Below the pieces are notes generated by a model, which had not been told where the DNA came from, searched no databases, and worked only from the letters and a program-made list of their open reading frames with translations. The position numbers were made by a program, and so were the translations under genes. A stretch of DNA of 64,000 bases, from the NCBI GenBank assembly GCA_048268005.1, contig JBLWWJ010000001.1, positions 310,001-374,000 on the forward strand. The letters are read 5' to 3'. This stretch comes from Ancylomarina sp048268005 (GTDB taxonomy: Bacteria; Bacteroidota; Bacteroidia; Bacteroidales; Marinifilaceae). The first letter of the stretch is position 1, and each line of letters opens with the position of its first letter. Positions 34,391-43,082 of the stretch are shown in pieces.

Positions 34391-34678
34391 ATGACACCTA
34401 AGTTTAAAGCTCAAGCTGGAACTTTCGAATCAAGCGACATTATGGTTCTTATAGAGCCAGTTGCGGAAGGATCTGGAAGACAGGTTGACATTTCTTCAAC
34501 TGTAATGTTGCAGTTCGAAGAAGATCTTAAAGCATGCATCAATCAAGTTTTAGATGTAATGGAAATTGAAAATGTGCACCTTATTGCAAAAGATAAAGGC
34601 GCATTAACACCAACCATTAAAGCGAGAGTTGAAACCGCAGTTAAACGTTCTTTAGGTATTCAGGAGGGTACATTGTAA
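34391..34678 (+). CDS. citD: Citrate lyase gamma subunit (acyl carrier protein)
   Basis: This 95-aa acyl carrier subunit of citrate lyase bears the 2'-(5''-triphosphoribosyl)-3'-dephospho-CoA prosthetic group. The attachment region AGTFESSD puts the modified serine at Ser14, matching Klebsiella CitD. The rest (VDISSTVMLQFEEDLKACI) follows the family. The stop overlaps the citE start (TAATG), so the subunits are translationally coupled. Confidence 0.95.
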   Translation: MTPKFKAQAGTFESSDIMVLIEPVAEGSGRQVDISSTVMLQFEEDLKACINQVLDVMEIENVHLIAKDKGALTPTIKARVETAVKRSLGIQEGTL

Positions 34679-35574
34679 TGGCTAAGAAGAAAAGAAGATC
34701 AATGTTGTACATCCCGGGTAATAATCCGGCTATGATTCAACAAGCAGGTGTTTATGGCTGTGATGCTGTATTACTAGATTTGGAAGATGCTGTTGCATTA
34801 AACCAAAAAGATGCGGCTCGTATTTTGGTACGTAGCATGCTTGAAACCGTAAATTTTTACGATACTGAAGTTTGTGTTCGTGTAAACAATATGCAAACTC
34901 CATTTGGCCTTGCCGATTTGGAGGAGATTGTTCCTATGCAGCCAGACAATATTCGTTTCCCTAAAACGGAATCGGTTCAGGATGTTAAAGATTTCATGAA
35001 AGAAGTTCGAAGAATCGAAAAAGAGCATGGAATCGAAAATCCTAAGATGACCATTCACGTGATGATCGAGACGGCAAAAGGTGTAGCTAACGTATACGAT
35101 ATTGCTGCCTGTGAGCCACGTGTAGATGCAATCACCATTGGAGGTCAGGATTTGACGGCTGATATGGGTATTGTGAAAACACCGGACGGAGCTGGTATCG
35201 ATTATGCTCGTAAGAGAATTGTAATGGCAGGTAAGGCTAATAACTTAGATGTATTAGATACTGTTTTTGCTGATGTAAATGATGAGGAAGGTCTTAAAGA
35301 GGAGACTGAATACATCAAGAAATTAGGTTTTGCTGGTAAAGCATTGATTAATCCACGTCAGGTTGATCCTGTACACGAGGTATTCAATCCTAGCGAAAAT
35401 GAAATTCGTAAGGCATACCGTGTGTATTCTGAGTTTTATAAGAATACAAAAGCGGGAATCGGTGTTTTTGCCATCGATGGTAAAATGATTGATGCGCCGG
35501 TTGTTCAGCGTGCTATCACCGTTTTAGAATTTGCTAATATCGATATTAAGGATATTGAAAAGAGTTTAGACTAA
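34678..35574 (+). CDS. citE: Citrate lyase beta subunit (citryl-ACP lyase)
   Basis: This 298-aa protein of the HpcH/HpaI-like TIM-barrel family cleaves citryl-ACP to oxaloacetate and acetyl-ACP. SMLYIPGNNPAM, LDLEDAVA, VRVNN, IRFPKTES, MIETAKGV and GGQDLTADMG are family landmarks; the acidic residues in LDLEDAV and MIETA bind Mg2+ and the substrate. Its start overlaps the citD stop by one base. citF begins 19 bp downstream. Confidence 0.95.
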   Translation: MAKKKRRSMLYIPGNNPAMIQQAGVYGCDAVLLDLEDAVALNQKDAARILVRSMLETVNFYDTEVCVRVNNMQTPFGLADLEEIVPMQPDNIRFPKTESVQDVKDFMKEVRRIEKEHGIENPKMTIHVMIETAKGVANVYDIAACEPRVDAITIGGQDLTADMGIVKTPDGAGIDYARKRIVMAGKANNLDVLDTVFADVNDEEGLKEETEYIKKLGFAGKALINPRQVDPVHEVFNPSENEIRKAYRVYSEFYKNTKAGIGVFAIDGKMIDAPVVQRAITVLEFANIDIKDIEKSLD

Positions 35575-35593
35575 TCAATTTACAAGCAATAAA

Positions 35594-37153
35594 ATGAAAA
35601 ACGCATTAGGAGTTGAAATTCCTGAATATATAGAAGGTTTAGGCGAATTAAAGCCTTACCAGGGTGTTTGGAAAAGTATCATCGAAGATGAGGTTCCATC
35701 TACCAACATTTCACGTACATTAAAGGCAAAGAAAGCACACACATCAAAATTCTGTGATAGTTTAGAAGAAGCGATCAAAAAGTGTAAGCCTTTTGATGGT
35801 ATGACCGTAACTTGTCACCACCACCTTCGTGGAGGAGATGGTGTATTGATGCAGACAATCGAGATTTTGGATAAGATGGGAATCAAGGATATTACCTTGG
35901 CTTCTTCATCTCTAACTTCTGCTCACGATGGTTTGGTTCCTTATGTTGAAAAGGGAATGATTACAAAAATCTTTTCATCGGGAATTAGAGGACGTCTTGG
36001 AGAGATCATCTCAATGGGAAAATTGAAGCATCCTGCCATTATTCACTCACACGGTGGTCGTGTTCGTGACTTTTTAACGGGTCGTATTAAGCCGGATTTG
36101 TCAGTTCTTGCTGCTTCAGCTGCTGATGAAGAAGGAAACTCAACAGGATCTCACGGACCATCTGCATTCGGTTCTATGGGCTATGCTGATATCGATGCTC
36201 GATACTCTAAAAACGTAATTGTCGTGACTGATAATATGGTTGAGTATCCATGTGTGCCAAGTACAGTTCGTCAGCATTTTGTTGATCACGTTGTGAAAGT
36301 GGATAGTATTGGTGATGCTTCTAAAATTGCATCAGGTACTACACGTATTACATCTTCACCAATGGACTTGCGTATTGCTCGTATTGCTGCGACAGTAATC
36401 GAACATTCAGGTTTGTTTAAGGATGGTATGTCATTCCAGGTTGGTGCCGGTGGTGCTTCTTTGGCTGTGGCAAAATTCCTACGTGAGGATATGAAGCGTA
36501 AGAGCATTCAAGGGTCATTCATGATTGGTGGTGTAACATCTTACGGTGTTGACATGCTTGAAGAAGGTTTGTTTAAAGCGATTTTCGATGTTCAGTCTTT
36601 CGATGCGGCTGTAAGTACATCGGTATTGAACAATCCTAAGCATGTAGAGATTACTTGTGATCAGTATGCGAACCCTAATAACTGTGGTGCCATGACCAAT
36701 AAATTGGATGTGGTTGTTTTAGGAGCACTTGAGGTGGATGTTGATTTCAATGTAAATGTTATCACTGGTTCATCAGGAGAGATTCGTGGTGCTTCAGGAG
36801 GTCACTCTGATACGGCTTCAGGAGCAAACCTTTCTGTAATTGTTTGTCCATCTTTCCGTGGTCGTTTACCAATTATTATGGACCGTGTTCATACTGTGGT
36901 TACTCCAGGTGAAAGTGTTGATGTGATTGTAACAGAGCGTGGTGTTTGTGTTAATCCTGCAAAACCTAATTTAGCTGCTGCCTTGAAAAAAGCAGGTGTT
37001 AATGTGGTTGATATTAGAGATCTTAAGAAAGAGGTTGATTCTATGACGGGTATTCCTGCTGAAAAGCAGCTGGGTGACAAAATTGTTGCCTTGGTTGAGT
37101 ACCGTGATGGAACAATTATCGATGTGATCAAAAATGTCACTAACTTAGAGTAA
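35594..37153 (+). CDS. citF: Citrate lyase alpha subunit (citrate:ACP transferase)
   Basis: This 519-aa subunit transfers citrate onto the acetyl-ACP arm of CitD, releasing acetate. Typical motifs are TVTCHHHLRGGDGVL, SSLTSAHDGLVPYVEKG, SHGGRVRDFLTG, FGSMGYADIDARYSKNVIVV and GSSGEIRGASGGHSDTASG (acyl-CoA transferase-like fold). Length and order match known citrate lyase operons. It is separated from citXG by a 118-bp gap that holds a stable hairpin at 37182-37212. Confidence 0.95.
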   Translation: MKNALGVEIPEYIEGLGELKPYQGVWKSIIEDEVPSTNISRTLKAKKAHTSKFCDSLEEAIKKCKPFDGMTVTCHHHLRGGDGVLMQTIEILDKMGIKDITLASSSLTSAHDGLVPYVEKGMITKIFSSGIRGRLGEIISMGKLKHPAIIHSHGGRVRDFLTGRIKPDLSVLAASAADEEGNSTGSHGPSAFGSMGYADIDARYSKNVIVVTDNMVEYPCVPSTVRQHFVDHVVKVDSIGDASKIASGTTRITSSPMDLRIARIAATVIEHSGLFKDGMSFQVGAGGASLAVAKFLREDMKRKSIQGSFMIGGVTSYGVDMLEEGLFKAIFDVQSFDAAVSTSVLNNPKHVEITCDQYANPNNCGAMTNKLDVVVLGALEVDVDFNVNVITGSSGEIRGASGGHSDTASGANLSVIVCPSFRGRLPIIMDRVHTVVTPGESVDVIVTERGVCVNPAKPNLAAALKKAGVNVVDIRDLKKEVDSMTGIPAEKQLGDKIVALVEYRDGTIIDVIKNVTNLE

Positions 37154-37181
37154 ATCAATTCTTTTGGGAATTGAACACTAT

Positions 37182-37212
37182 ATTCCCCTCTCCATGAAAA
37201 TGGAGAGGGAAT
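37182..37212. repeat. Intercistronic hairpin between citF and citXG
   Basis: ATTCCCCTCTCCAT (37182-37195) pairs with ATGGAGAGGGAAT (37200-37212) with one bulged C and a GAAA (GNRA) tetraloop. The CTCTCC/GGAGAG core matches the REP-like hairpins near 45131 and 45457. There is no T run, so it is more likely an mRNA-processing or stability element than a terminator. Confidence 0.6.
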
Positions 37213-37271
37213 CCTTTCTTTTTTGAAAGAAAAAAACTGGTTTTTACAATAAACCAAAACAAACTTTTGTC

Positions 37272-38684
37272 ATGATGGCAGAGATGGATAAGTCGATAGA
37301 AGAATTGCTTTTGGCTAAGGATAAGCGAAGAGATTTGAGGCTGCAGAAACTTGAAAAAGCTTGTGTTACTCTGAGCTTTAATTTGAATATTCCAGGCTTG
37401 CCTAAGTCTAATGACAGCTTTCATGCTTTTTTTTCAGCTTGTTTAAAGGAGCTGAAAAACTACCTCCTGGCGCATCGAATCGTCATTAATAATGAAACCC
37501 TTCATTGTGAAACCGATGCTGCGGGTGATTTTTTCCTTGCAGAAATAGTCGATTCTGATTATACCGCTATTCAAATAAAAAAATGTTGTGAAACCTTTGA
37601 AATGAACCATCCTGTGGGACGTCTTTTAGATGTTGATGTGGTTGATGAGAAGGGAGAGCCTGTTTCTTCGGGAAAGGCAAAACTCTGTTTCTATTGTAAT
37701 AATGCACCGGCCATTTATTGCATGCGTAAGCAAGCACATGATTACGCGGCTATGCGAATGAAAGTAGAATTGGAGATTTCAAAATATCAAGAACAGAAGA
37801 GGCAAGAACACATTTGTAAGCAACTCTCCATATTGGCGACACAAGCCTTATTGCATGAGGTTGCTTTAGCACCAAAACCAGGTTTGGTTGATCGATTTGA
37901 TGAAGGGTCGCATTCGGATATGGATTTCTCTACTTTCTTGAATTCCAGTGCTGCACTGTCCGTTTCATTCAGAAGGATTGCCGACTTTGGTTATACCTAT
38001 TCGGGAGACGATTTGAAACAAGCTCTTCCAAAATTAAGGTTACTTGGCTTAGAGATGGAAACTGATATGTTTGCCGAAACACATGGTGTTAATACGCACA
38101 AGGGAGCTATTTTCCTTTTGGGCTTTTCAATTTTTGTATCCGCACATCTCATAGCAAAAGAATCCTTTACCAATGAAGCTTTCATTTCTGTAATACAGAA
38201 TATGAATGGTGATTTGGTTGCCAGAGAATTAGGAAAAAAATTATATATCGGAAAAGAGACACATGGTGAAGAGTGTTTCAGACGTTTTGGTAAGAAAGGT
38301 CAGGGTATAAGGGGTGAAATTCAGGCTGGTATGCCTTGTGTGTTTGAGAAAGCACTTCCTGTCTTGCATCAGCATTTCGATTCGGAAAAAATATTGAATG
38401 ATAAACTGCTTAATAAAGGATTAACGCATGCTTTGTTAGCTATCATTTCACAGAATGATGACAGTAATATCCTTTATAGAAAAGGAGAAGAGGTTTTGGA
38501 AGAGTTAAAAGGCAGAGCTTCTATTTGTATGAATAAGTATAATAGTGATGACTTCAGTGATGAGTACGAAGCTTTAATAGAATTTTGTAAGCTGAAAAAA
38601 ATATCACCAGGAGGTTCAGCCGACCTTTTGGCAGTTTCTTATTTCATGTATGGTGTGAAAAGACAACTGGTTTGTAATAAATGA
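37272..38684 (+). CDS. citXG: CitX-CitG fusion: holo-citrate lyase synthase / triphosphoribosyl-dephospho-CoA synthase
   Basis: This 470-aa bifunctional protein makes and attaches the citrate lyase prosthetic group. Residues about 1-180 are CitX (LLAKDKRRDLRLQKL, GRLLDVDVVDEKGEPVS, CFYCNNAPAIYCMRKQAH), which transfers the group to CitD. Residues about 185-470 are CitG (ATQALLHEVALAPKPGLVDRFDEGSHSDMD, HGVNTHKGAIFLLG, TPGG-like SPGGSADLLAVSYF), which builds triphosphoribosyl-dephospho-CoA from ATP and dephospho-CoA. Such fusions are known in other bacteria. The first ATG at 37272 is followed by alternatives at 37275 and 37284. Confidence 0.9.
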   Translation: MMAEMDKSIEELLLAKDKRRDLRLQKLEKACVTLSFNLNIPGLPKSNDSFHAFFSACLKELKNYLLAHRIVINNETLHCETDAAGDFFLAEIVDSDYTAIQIKKCCETFEMNHPVGRLLDVDVVDEKGEPVSSGKAKLCFYCNNAPAIYCMRKQAHDYAAMRMKVELEISKYQEQKRQEHICKQLSILATQALLHEVALAPKPGLVDRFDEGSHSDMDFSTFLNSSAALSVSFRRIADFGYTYSGDDLKQALPKLRLLGLEMETDMFAETHGVNTHKGAIFLLGFSIFVSAHLIAKESFTNEAFISVIQNMNGDLVARELGKKLYIGKETHGEECFRRFGKKGQGIRGEIQAGMPCVFEKALPVLHQHFDSEKILNDKLLNKGLTHALLAIISQNDDSNILYRKGEEVLEELKGRASICMNKYNSDDFSDEYEALIEFCKLKKISPGGSADLLAVSYFMYGVKRQLVCNK

Positions 38685-38744
38685 GAATAATCGGTTTAAT
38701 AAATTGAACTAGATCCCCAATTTAGGGGGTAATACGATATAATA

Positions 38745-39818
38745 ATGGGCGTAGAAAATACTGACTATAGAGAAGAATCCTTAGACTTGAAAAACCCTTT
38801 TGATGTCAAACTACTTTCTGAGTTTTTAAGTGATTTGGGTTTCGATTACATCCCTGAGGATGTGGATTATTCCATGATTCTATATAATTTGAATGATGAA
38901 ATTATTGGAACAGGCTCCTATAAAGGTCGTGTGCTGAAATATGTTGCTGTTGCGCCTAAGTTTAGAGAAGGGGCAGCTTTTGCTCAAATTGTGACACATC
39001 TTATAGATATTGTTATCCAGAAGCACAACCATATTTTTGTTTATACCAAGCCTCGTAACTTAATGGTGTTTAAAGGTCTTGGTTTTACTGAGATTGCCAC
39101 AGCAGAACCCTTGTTCTCTGTTTTAGAGTTTGGTTACGAGAACATAAAAACCTATCAGGATTATTTGCGTTCTATTAAGCGTGATGTGAATGTAGGTGGT
39201 ATTGCAGCTGTGGTTGTGAACTGTAACCCATTTACCAACGGTCATAAATACCTGATTGAAAAGGCTTGTAGCGAGAATCGAGTGGTTTACCTTTTTGTTG
39301 TTGAAGAAGATCGATCATCCTTTAACTTCACAACGCGTTGGCGTTTGATCAAGGAGGAGTTGGGCCATATTGATAATTTGGTGATGGTTAAAGGTGGCAA
39401 CTATGTGGTTTCAGGTACGATTTTCCCATCTTATTTCTTAAAACAAGAGAAAGAATCAGATATTGCAGCTTGTCAGGCGGAATTGGATGTGATTACCTTT
39501 ATGAATTATATTGTTCCCATATTGAATATTAATCGCCGATATGTGGGGACTGAAATGTATTCTCCGGTTACTCAGGCATATAATGATGCGATGATTAAGC
39601 ATTTGCCACCTAATGGGGTTGAGCTGACTGAAATACCTAGAATTGCAAGTGGATCGAAGGATAATTACATTTCGGCTTCAAAAGTAAGACAGGCTATTCG
39701 GGAGGATAAGTTGGATATGGTCATTGATTTTCTTCCAACATCCACAAGACGCTATCTGCTGTCTGAAGATTCTGCTCACATTCGAGCACAAATTAAATCG
39801 AAAGTAACGAGGCATTAA
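38745..39818 (+). CDS. citC: [Citrate (pro-3S)-lyase] ligase
   Basis: This 357-aa enzyme acetylates the thiol of the CitD prosthetic group with ATP and acetate, activating citrate lyase. An N-terminal GNAT-like domain (about 20-130, KGRVLKYVAVAPKFREGAAFAQIV) precedes a nucleotidyltransferase domain with VVNCNPFTNGHKYLIEKA (the HxGH equivalent) and SASKVRQAI. The length is normal. It is the last gene of the cit operon and is followed by a strong hairpin. No citrate carrier, CitAB sensor or oxaloacetate decarboxylase gene is in view. Confidence 0.93.
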   Translation: MGVENTDYREESLDLKNPFDVKLLSEFLSDLGFDYIPEDVDYSMILYNLNDEIIGTGSYKGRVLKYVAVAPKFREGAAFAQIVTHLIDIVIQKHNHIFVYTKPRNLMVFKGLGFTEIATAEPLFSVLEFGYENIKTYQDYLRSIKRDVNVGGIAAVVVNCNPFTNGHKYLIEKACSENRVVYLFVVEEDRSSFNFTTRWRLIKEELGHIDNLVMVKGGNYVVSGTIFPSYFLKQEKESDIAACQAELDVITFMNYIVPILNINRRYVGTEMYSPVTQAYNDAMIKHLPPNGVELTEIPRIASGSKDNYISASKVRQAIREDKLDMVIDFLPTSTRRYLLSEDSAHIRAQIKSKVTRH

Positions 39819-39830
39819 GCCAAGCTTATA

Positions 39831-39868
39831 AAAATAGCGCCTAAACTACTAAAGTTTGGGCGCTATTT
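39831..39868. terminator. Terminator of the cit operon (possibly bidirectional)
   Basis: AAAATAGCGCC with GGCGCTATTTT, extended by AAACT/AGTTT across single mismatches, forms a long stem followed by T residues. Its A-rich left side could also serve the converging gene. Confidence 0.8.
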
Positions 39869-39876
39869 TTATTTTG

Positions 39877-39954
39877 GTCTAACAGTCTAACAGTCTAACA
39901 GTCTAACAGTCTAACAGTCTAACAGTCTAACAGTCTAACAGTCTAACAGTCTAG
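39877..39954. repeat. Nine perfect copies of GTCTAACA
   Basis: Nine uninterrupted 8-bp units occupy 39877-39948, followed by a partial unit. The array runs into the converging flavoprotein gene: its stop codon (39943-39945) and last codons are made of repeat sequence. Perfect identity implies recent expansion by slippage. Confidence 0.95.
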
Positions 39955-41439
39955 TGTTTCAGGTTTCCAAGATTCCAATTTGATCAAATCAGGGAATGCT
40001 TGAGGTTTGTAGATTGATTTTCCTTCAAACACACGCAGACATTCCTGCACACCTTCAGAGATGCTTGGGTGGGGATGCACATTTTTTCGAATATCCTTAA
40101 GGGTGCCTTTTTGACTAATTTGGTAGGCAATGGATGTGATGAGTGTTGAGGCTTGTGGTCCGGCAGCACGCATACCCAGTATACGGCCTTCACCATCATC
40201 GCTTACTATTATCTTAACAAATCCATCGCTGGCTCTCATGGCAATGGCTCGGTTGATGAGGGAGTTGGAGTAGGTCACTGCTTTGTAAGGGATGTTTTTA
40301 CTTTTGCAAGCCTTTTCGTTTAAGCCAACTGCAGCAACCGCAGGTTTAAAGAACATGAGAGTTGACATATTGGAATAATCCAAAGGAAATTCTAAATTAC
40401 CATATAAGGCTTCAACAATAAAACGACCTTGTAGTTCACCTACAGAGTAGAGTTGAGCGTGCCCCGACACATCGCCAGCAGCAAAAATATTACAGGATTT
40501 AAAGTTGTCTATTGCACAAGCTTCATTGATATCCAAAAAGCCTCTTTCAGTAGTTTTGATGTTGACATTTTCAAGTCCTAAATTATCAAGGTTTGGAATA
40601 CGACCTACAGCTACAACGGCAACATCCACTTCAATTACTTTTGAATGGCCATCCTGATAATCGAGAACAACTTCCAGACAGTCAGGGCGTTTTCTAATGG
40701 TTCTAAGATTTGCTGTGTGATGAATAATAACACCATTTTGCTCAAGACCCTTTGATACAAAGCTGCTTACATCATCATCTTCGTAGGGGATGACTTTGTG
40801 TTGACGATCAAGTAAATGAACCTCGGTTTGATCGTAATTGGAAAAAATGGTCGCATATTCACAACCAATAATACCAGAACCAATGATGATCATTCGTTCC
40901 GGGAATTCCTTTAGATTCATGATCCCATCTGAATCGATGATGCGTTCCTGATCGATTTCAATATCAGGCATTGTTCGTGGACGGGCACCCGTCGCAATAA
41001 TGATATTGTCACCTGTGATTCTTTCTTTTGTGCCATTTTTATCAATTTCAATGGTATGAGAATCGATGAATTTGGCCCAACCATATTTTAAGCACATGCT
41101 TCCATGTGTATCAGTTGTTTCAGAGAAAGTCTCAATCTGAGAAAGCATCTGAAGTTGTTTCTGTTTGGCAGCTTGTATGATTGTTTTTTGCACTTGTTTG
41201 TAGTCAGCAAATAGGCCTGAAGCTCGATAACCTCTATTAACCGCAGATGCAATATTAAAATCTTTTGATAACTCCCACATGGTTTTAGATGTCAGTGCAC
41301 CATTCATAATACCGGCACCTCCCAGGTGGTTCGCTTCTATTATACAAACAGATTTTTTAAAATCTATGGCACGTGTTGCAGCAGAATAGCCAGCGGGTCC
41401 ACTACCTATTACGATAAGATCGTATTTTTCTTGACTCAT
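39943..41439 (-). CDS. Dihydrolipoyl dehydrogenase-like flavoprotein without redox cysteines
   Basis: This 498-aa class I pyridine-nucleotide-disulfide-oxidoreductase-like protein has an FAD-binding GSGPAGYSAA, NAD-binding GSGIIGCEYA and a second FAD motif FAAGDVSG. In dihydrolipoyl dehydrogenases the redox-active disulfide lies in GGTCLNVGCIPSK. Here residues 40-52 read GGAGIMNGALTSK, so both cysteines are replaced (Gly43, Ala48). The C-terminal His/Glu pair (HPHPSISE) remains. It therefore cannot do lipoamide chemistry; a flavin-to-NAD(P) oxidoreductase or transhydrogenase-like role is more likely. The C-terminus (LDC then stop) is encoded by the GTCTAACA array. Confidence 0.85.
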   Translation of the reverse strand: MSQEKYDLIVIGSGPAGYSAATRAIDFKKSVCIIEANHLGGAGIMNGALTSKTMWELSKDFNIASAVNRGYRASGLFADYKQVQKTIIQAAKQKQLQMLSQIETFSETTDTHGSMCLKYGWAKFIDSHTIEIDKNGTKERITGDNIIIATGARPRTMPDIEIDQERIIDSDGIMNLKEFPERMIIIGSGIIGCEYATIFSNYDQTEVHLLDRQHKVIPYEDDDVSSFVSKGLEQNGVIIHHTANLRTIRKRPDCLEVVLDYQDGHSKVIEVDVAVVAVGRIPNLDNLGLENVNIKTTERGFLDINEACAIDNFKSCNIFAAGDVSGHAQLYSVGELQGRFIVEALYGNLEFPLDYSNMSTLMFFKPAVAAVGLNEKACKSKNIPYKAVTYSNSLINRAIAMRASDGFVKIIVSDDGEGRILGMRAAGPQASTLITSIAYQISQKGTLKDIRKNVHPHPSISEGVQECLRVFEGKSIYKPQAFPDLIKLESWKPETLDC

Positions 41440-41566
41440 ATTTTAATATCTCGGTTCTTGTAGAAATTCGGATTCTTTATTCTCTTTTAAAACAAGCCTC
41501 AAGATAAGAATTATCGATCAAAATAAACTTAAAGTTTAAAGTAAATTCAAGGATAAAGTAAACAAG

Positions 41567-41584
41567 TCCCGATAGCTATCGGGA
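41567..41584. repeat. Perfect 18-bp palindrome TCCCGATAGCTATCGGGA
   Basis: Self-complementary over 18 bp. Related sequence CCGATAGCTATCGG recurs near 45492 and partial forms near 46053, so it is a dispersed repeat family rather than a single operator. Confidence 0.8.
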
Positions 41585-41717
41585 AAAGGTTAAAGTAAAA
41601 TAGGATGAAAGTAAAAACTGTCGAGAACGCGATTTATAGTGTCTTAAGTCAAACCCCCGAAGCCTCGAGGGAAAAGTCCAGGAGTCAAAAGGTCAAAAAG
41701 TCCAAGAGTCGAAAAGT

Positions 41718-41755
41718 AACCTGTTAGAGTGCGACGTAGTCGTTCCTGACAGGTT
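41718..41755. repeat. REP-like imperfect palindrome
   Basis: AACCTGT (41718-41724) and ACAGGTT (41749-41755) enclose CGAC-GTA-GTCG, giving a 38-nt two-part hairpin. Confidence 0.6.
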
Positions 41756-41803
41756 AATTAAAAAAAAGTAGCTTAATAATTTGGTTTTATTAGAGTATAC
41801 GCT

Positions 41804-41844
41804 CAGTGACCAATCACCACTGACTAATGACCATTGACTAGCTA
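41804..41844. repeat. Degenerate TGACYAA heptamer array
   Basis: Successive 7-nt units such as CAGTGAC, CAATCAC, CACTGAC, TAATGAC and CATTGAC run up to the stop codon of the next gene (41842-41844). Confidence 0.75.
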
Positions 41845-42498
41845 GTAGTTAATTTTCCCTTCTTTCAGTCTTTGTAGGGTGTGTTTGAATAGGATTTTAT
41901 GTAATAGTTGGGCCTCCTTTAGGTTGTCCGATGTGATTTCATCTTCCAGTTCAATGAAATTGGCTGTGTCCAAAAGAAATTCATCATCTCTTAAGTTAGG
42001 GTAATCTTGTTCGATATCATAGATATCTGAGAACTGCATCAGTGGTAATCGGCTGAGAACAGCTTTTCTTTGTTCATTATAAGTTTCTCTGTCCTTAGCT
42101 TTTTCATTTGCGTAATAGAAGTCCTGTAAGCTGTCCACGAAAAAATCATCAAAGCTTTTTAATAGAATGATACGGTCTTTACGAATACGAAACATTTCGC
42201 AAAGATCGGTTTCGGGCATTTGTTCTTCTTTTTGGATGCCCTTTGATAAAAAGAGGTAGGCCAGAAGTGCTAAGCCAATGCCTTTTTCTTCATCATCAAT
42301 CAAATCGAGGTGAAGCATAAGGATAAGACTTTTTCCCAATTGGGAAACCTGAGAACTTTCCCAAAGAAGAAGCGGATTGGTTTGAAGCGATGAGTAGATC
42401 AGGCGTAATTGCTCGTTACAAGCTCGGGTTTTACCATTTTGACCATATTCCAGTGCTTGTAAAACGATATCTTGAAGTTCTTTGCTAGTCATACTCAT
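41842..42498 (-). CDS. Uncharacterised protein, 218 aa
   Basis: I do not recognise this protein. It is soluble, acidic and predicted largely helical, without signal peptide or membrane segment; visible landmarks are LLWESSQVSQLGKSLILMLHLD, FDDFFVDSLQDFYYANEKAK and LLHKILFKHTLQRLKEG. The ATG at 42498 begins MSMTSKELQD. It is flanked on both sides by repeat-filled intergenic DNA, and the heptamer array reaches its stop codon. Codon use and composition look like its neighbours, supporting a real gene. Confidence 0.6.
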   Translation of the reverse strand: MSMTSKELQDIVLQALEYGQNGKTRACNEQLRLIYSSLQTNPLLLWESSQVSQLGKSLILMLHLDLIDDEEKGIGLALLAYLFLSKGIQKEEQMPETDLCEMFRIRKDRIILLKSFDDFFVDSLQDFYYANEKAKDRETYNEQRKAVLSRLPLMQFSDIYDIEQDYPNLRDDEFLLDTANFIELEDEITSDNLKEAQLLHKILFKHTLQRLKEGKINY

Positions 42499-42641
42499 TT
42501 ATTCTTCTTGTTATAGAGGTCAAATACCTGCTCGTTATTTTTCTGCCGCAAAGGTAAGGAAAAGAAGATAAGGTTAAAGGAAAGAAAGGATAAAGTGGGG
42601 AAAGTCAAAAAGTCTAAGAGTCGCAAAGGTCGGGATAAAAC

Positions 42642-42712
42642 CTGTGACTAATGACTAATTAACCAATGACTAATGACCAATGCCCAATGACCAATGCCAA
42701 CCGATAACTCCT
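42642..42712. repeat. Degenerate TGACYAA heptamer array
   Basis: Repeating 7-nt units of the type TGACTAA, TGACCAA and TGCCCAA run for about ten units, ending with CGATAACTCC. Confidence 0.85.
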
Positions 42713-42860
42713 AATGTAAATCTCCTTAATTAGCGTTCAATTTGTGCTAATCAGTGGTTGAATTTTTTTTAATAAAATAGGAATGATGAGTTATGAATTA
42801 CGAATGATTGACAGCTTATAGCAGAGTAAGGATAACCAGCTATCAGCACTTCGACTCCGC

Positions 42861-42945
42861 TCAGTGACCAATGACTATTGACCAATGACAACAGATAACA
42901 ACCAATGACTAGTGACCAATGACCATTGAGAACCGACAACTGAAG
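42861..42945. repeat. Degenerate heptamer array with GATAACA variants
   Basis: TGACCAA, TGACTAT, TGACCAA and TGACAAC units pass into AGATAAC and back to TGACTAG, TGACCAA, TGACCAT; about twelve units. Confidence 0.85.
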
Positions 42946-43028
42946 ACAATATTTAGACTTGGCTTAATGCACGACATTCAGAGATCCGATAAGCCTAAAT
43001 CATCAATCAGCATTCACCAATCAAAAAT

Positions 43029-43062
43029 AGAAAAGGAGCCCCATCATGGAACTCCTTTGTAT
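43029..43062 (-). terminator. Terminator of pyrBI
   Basis: On the minus strand AAAGGAG pairs with CTCCTTT across a short GG/CC-extended stem, followed by TTCTATTTTTG. It lies 20 nt after the pyrI stop. Confidence 0.7.
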
Positions 43063-43082
43063 TTGTATTCAGTAATTTAGTC

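Larger units (their letters stand above)
41440..41803. other. Intergenic region rich in short repeats
   Basis: No gene is seen. It contains A/G-rich degenerate units (AAAGTTTAAAGT and AAAAGTC-like octamers around 41670-41715), the palindrome at 41567-41584 and the hairpin at 41718-41755. Confidence 0.5.
42499..43028. other. Repeat-filled intergenic region
   Basis: No gene is seen in 530 bp. It carries two heptamer arrays (42642-42712, 42861-42945), AAAAGTC-like units at 42598-42630 and a CTTCGACTCCGCTCAGTGACC-type REP fragment near 42849. Confidence 0.6.

Noticed and set aside
39877..39954. Possible CRISPR-like repeat array
   Set aside because: The 8-bp units are directly adjacent with no spacers; it is a simple tandem repeat. 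The heptamer arrays likewise lack spacers, and no cas gene is present.
39943..41439. Annotation as the E3 subunit of a 2-oxoacid dehydrogenase complex
   Set aside because: Both redox cysteines are missing and no E1/E2 genes are adjacent.
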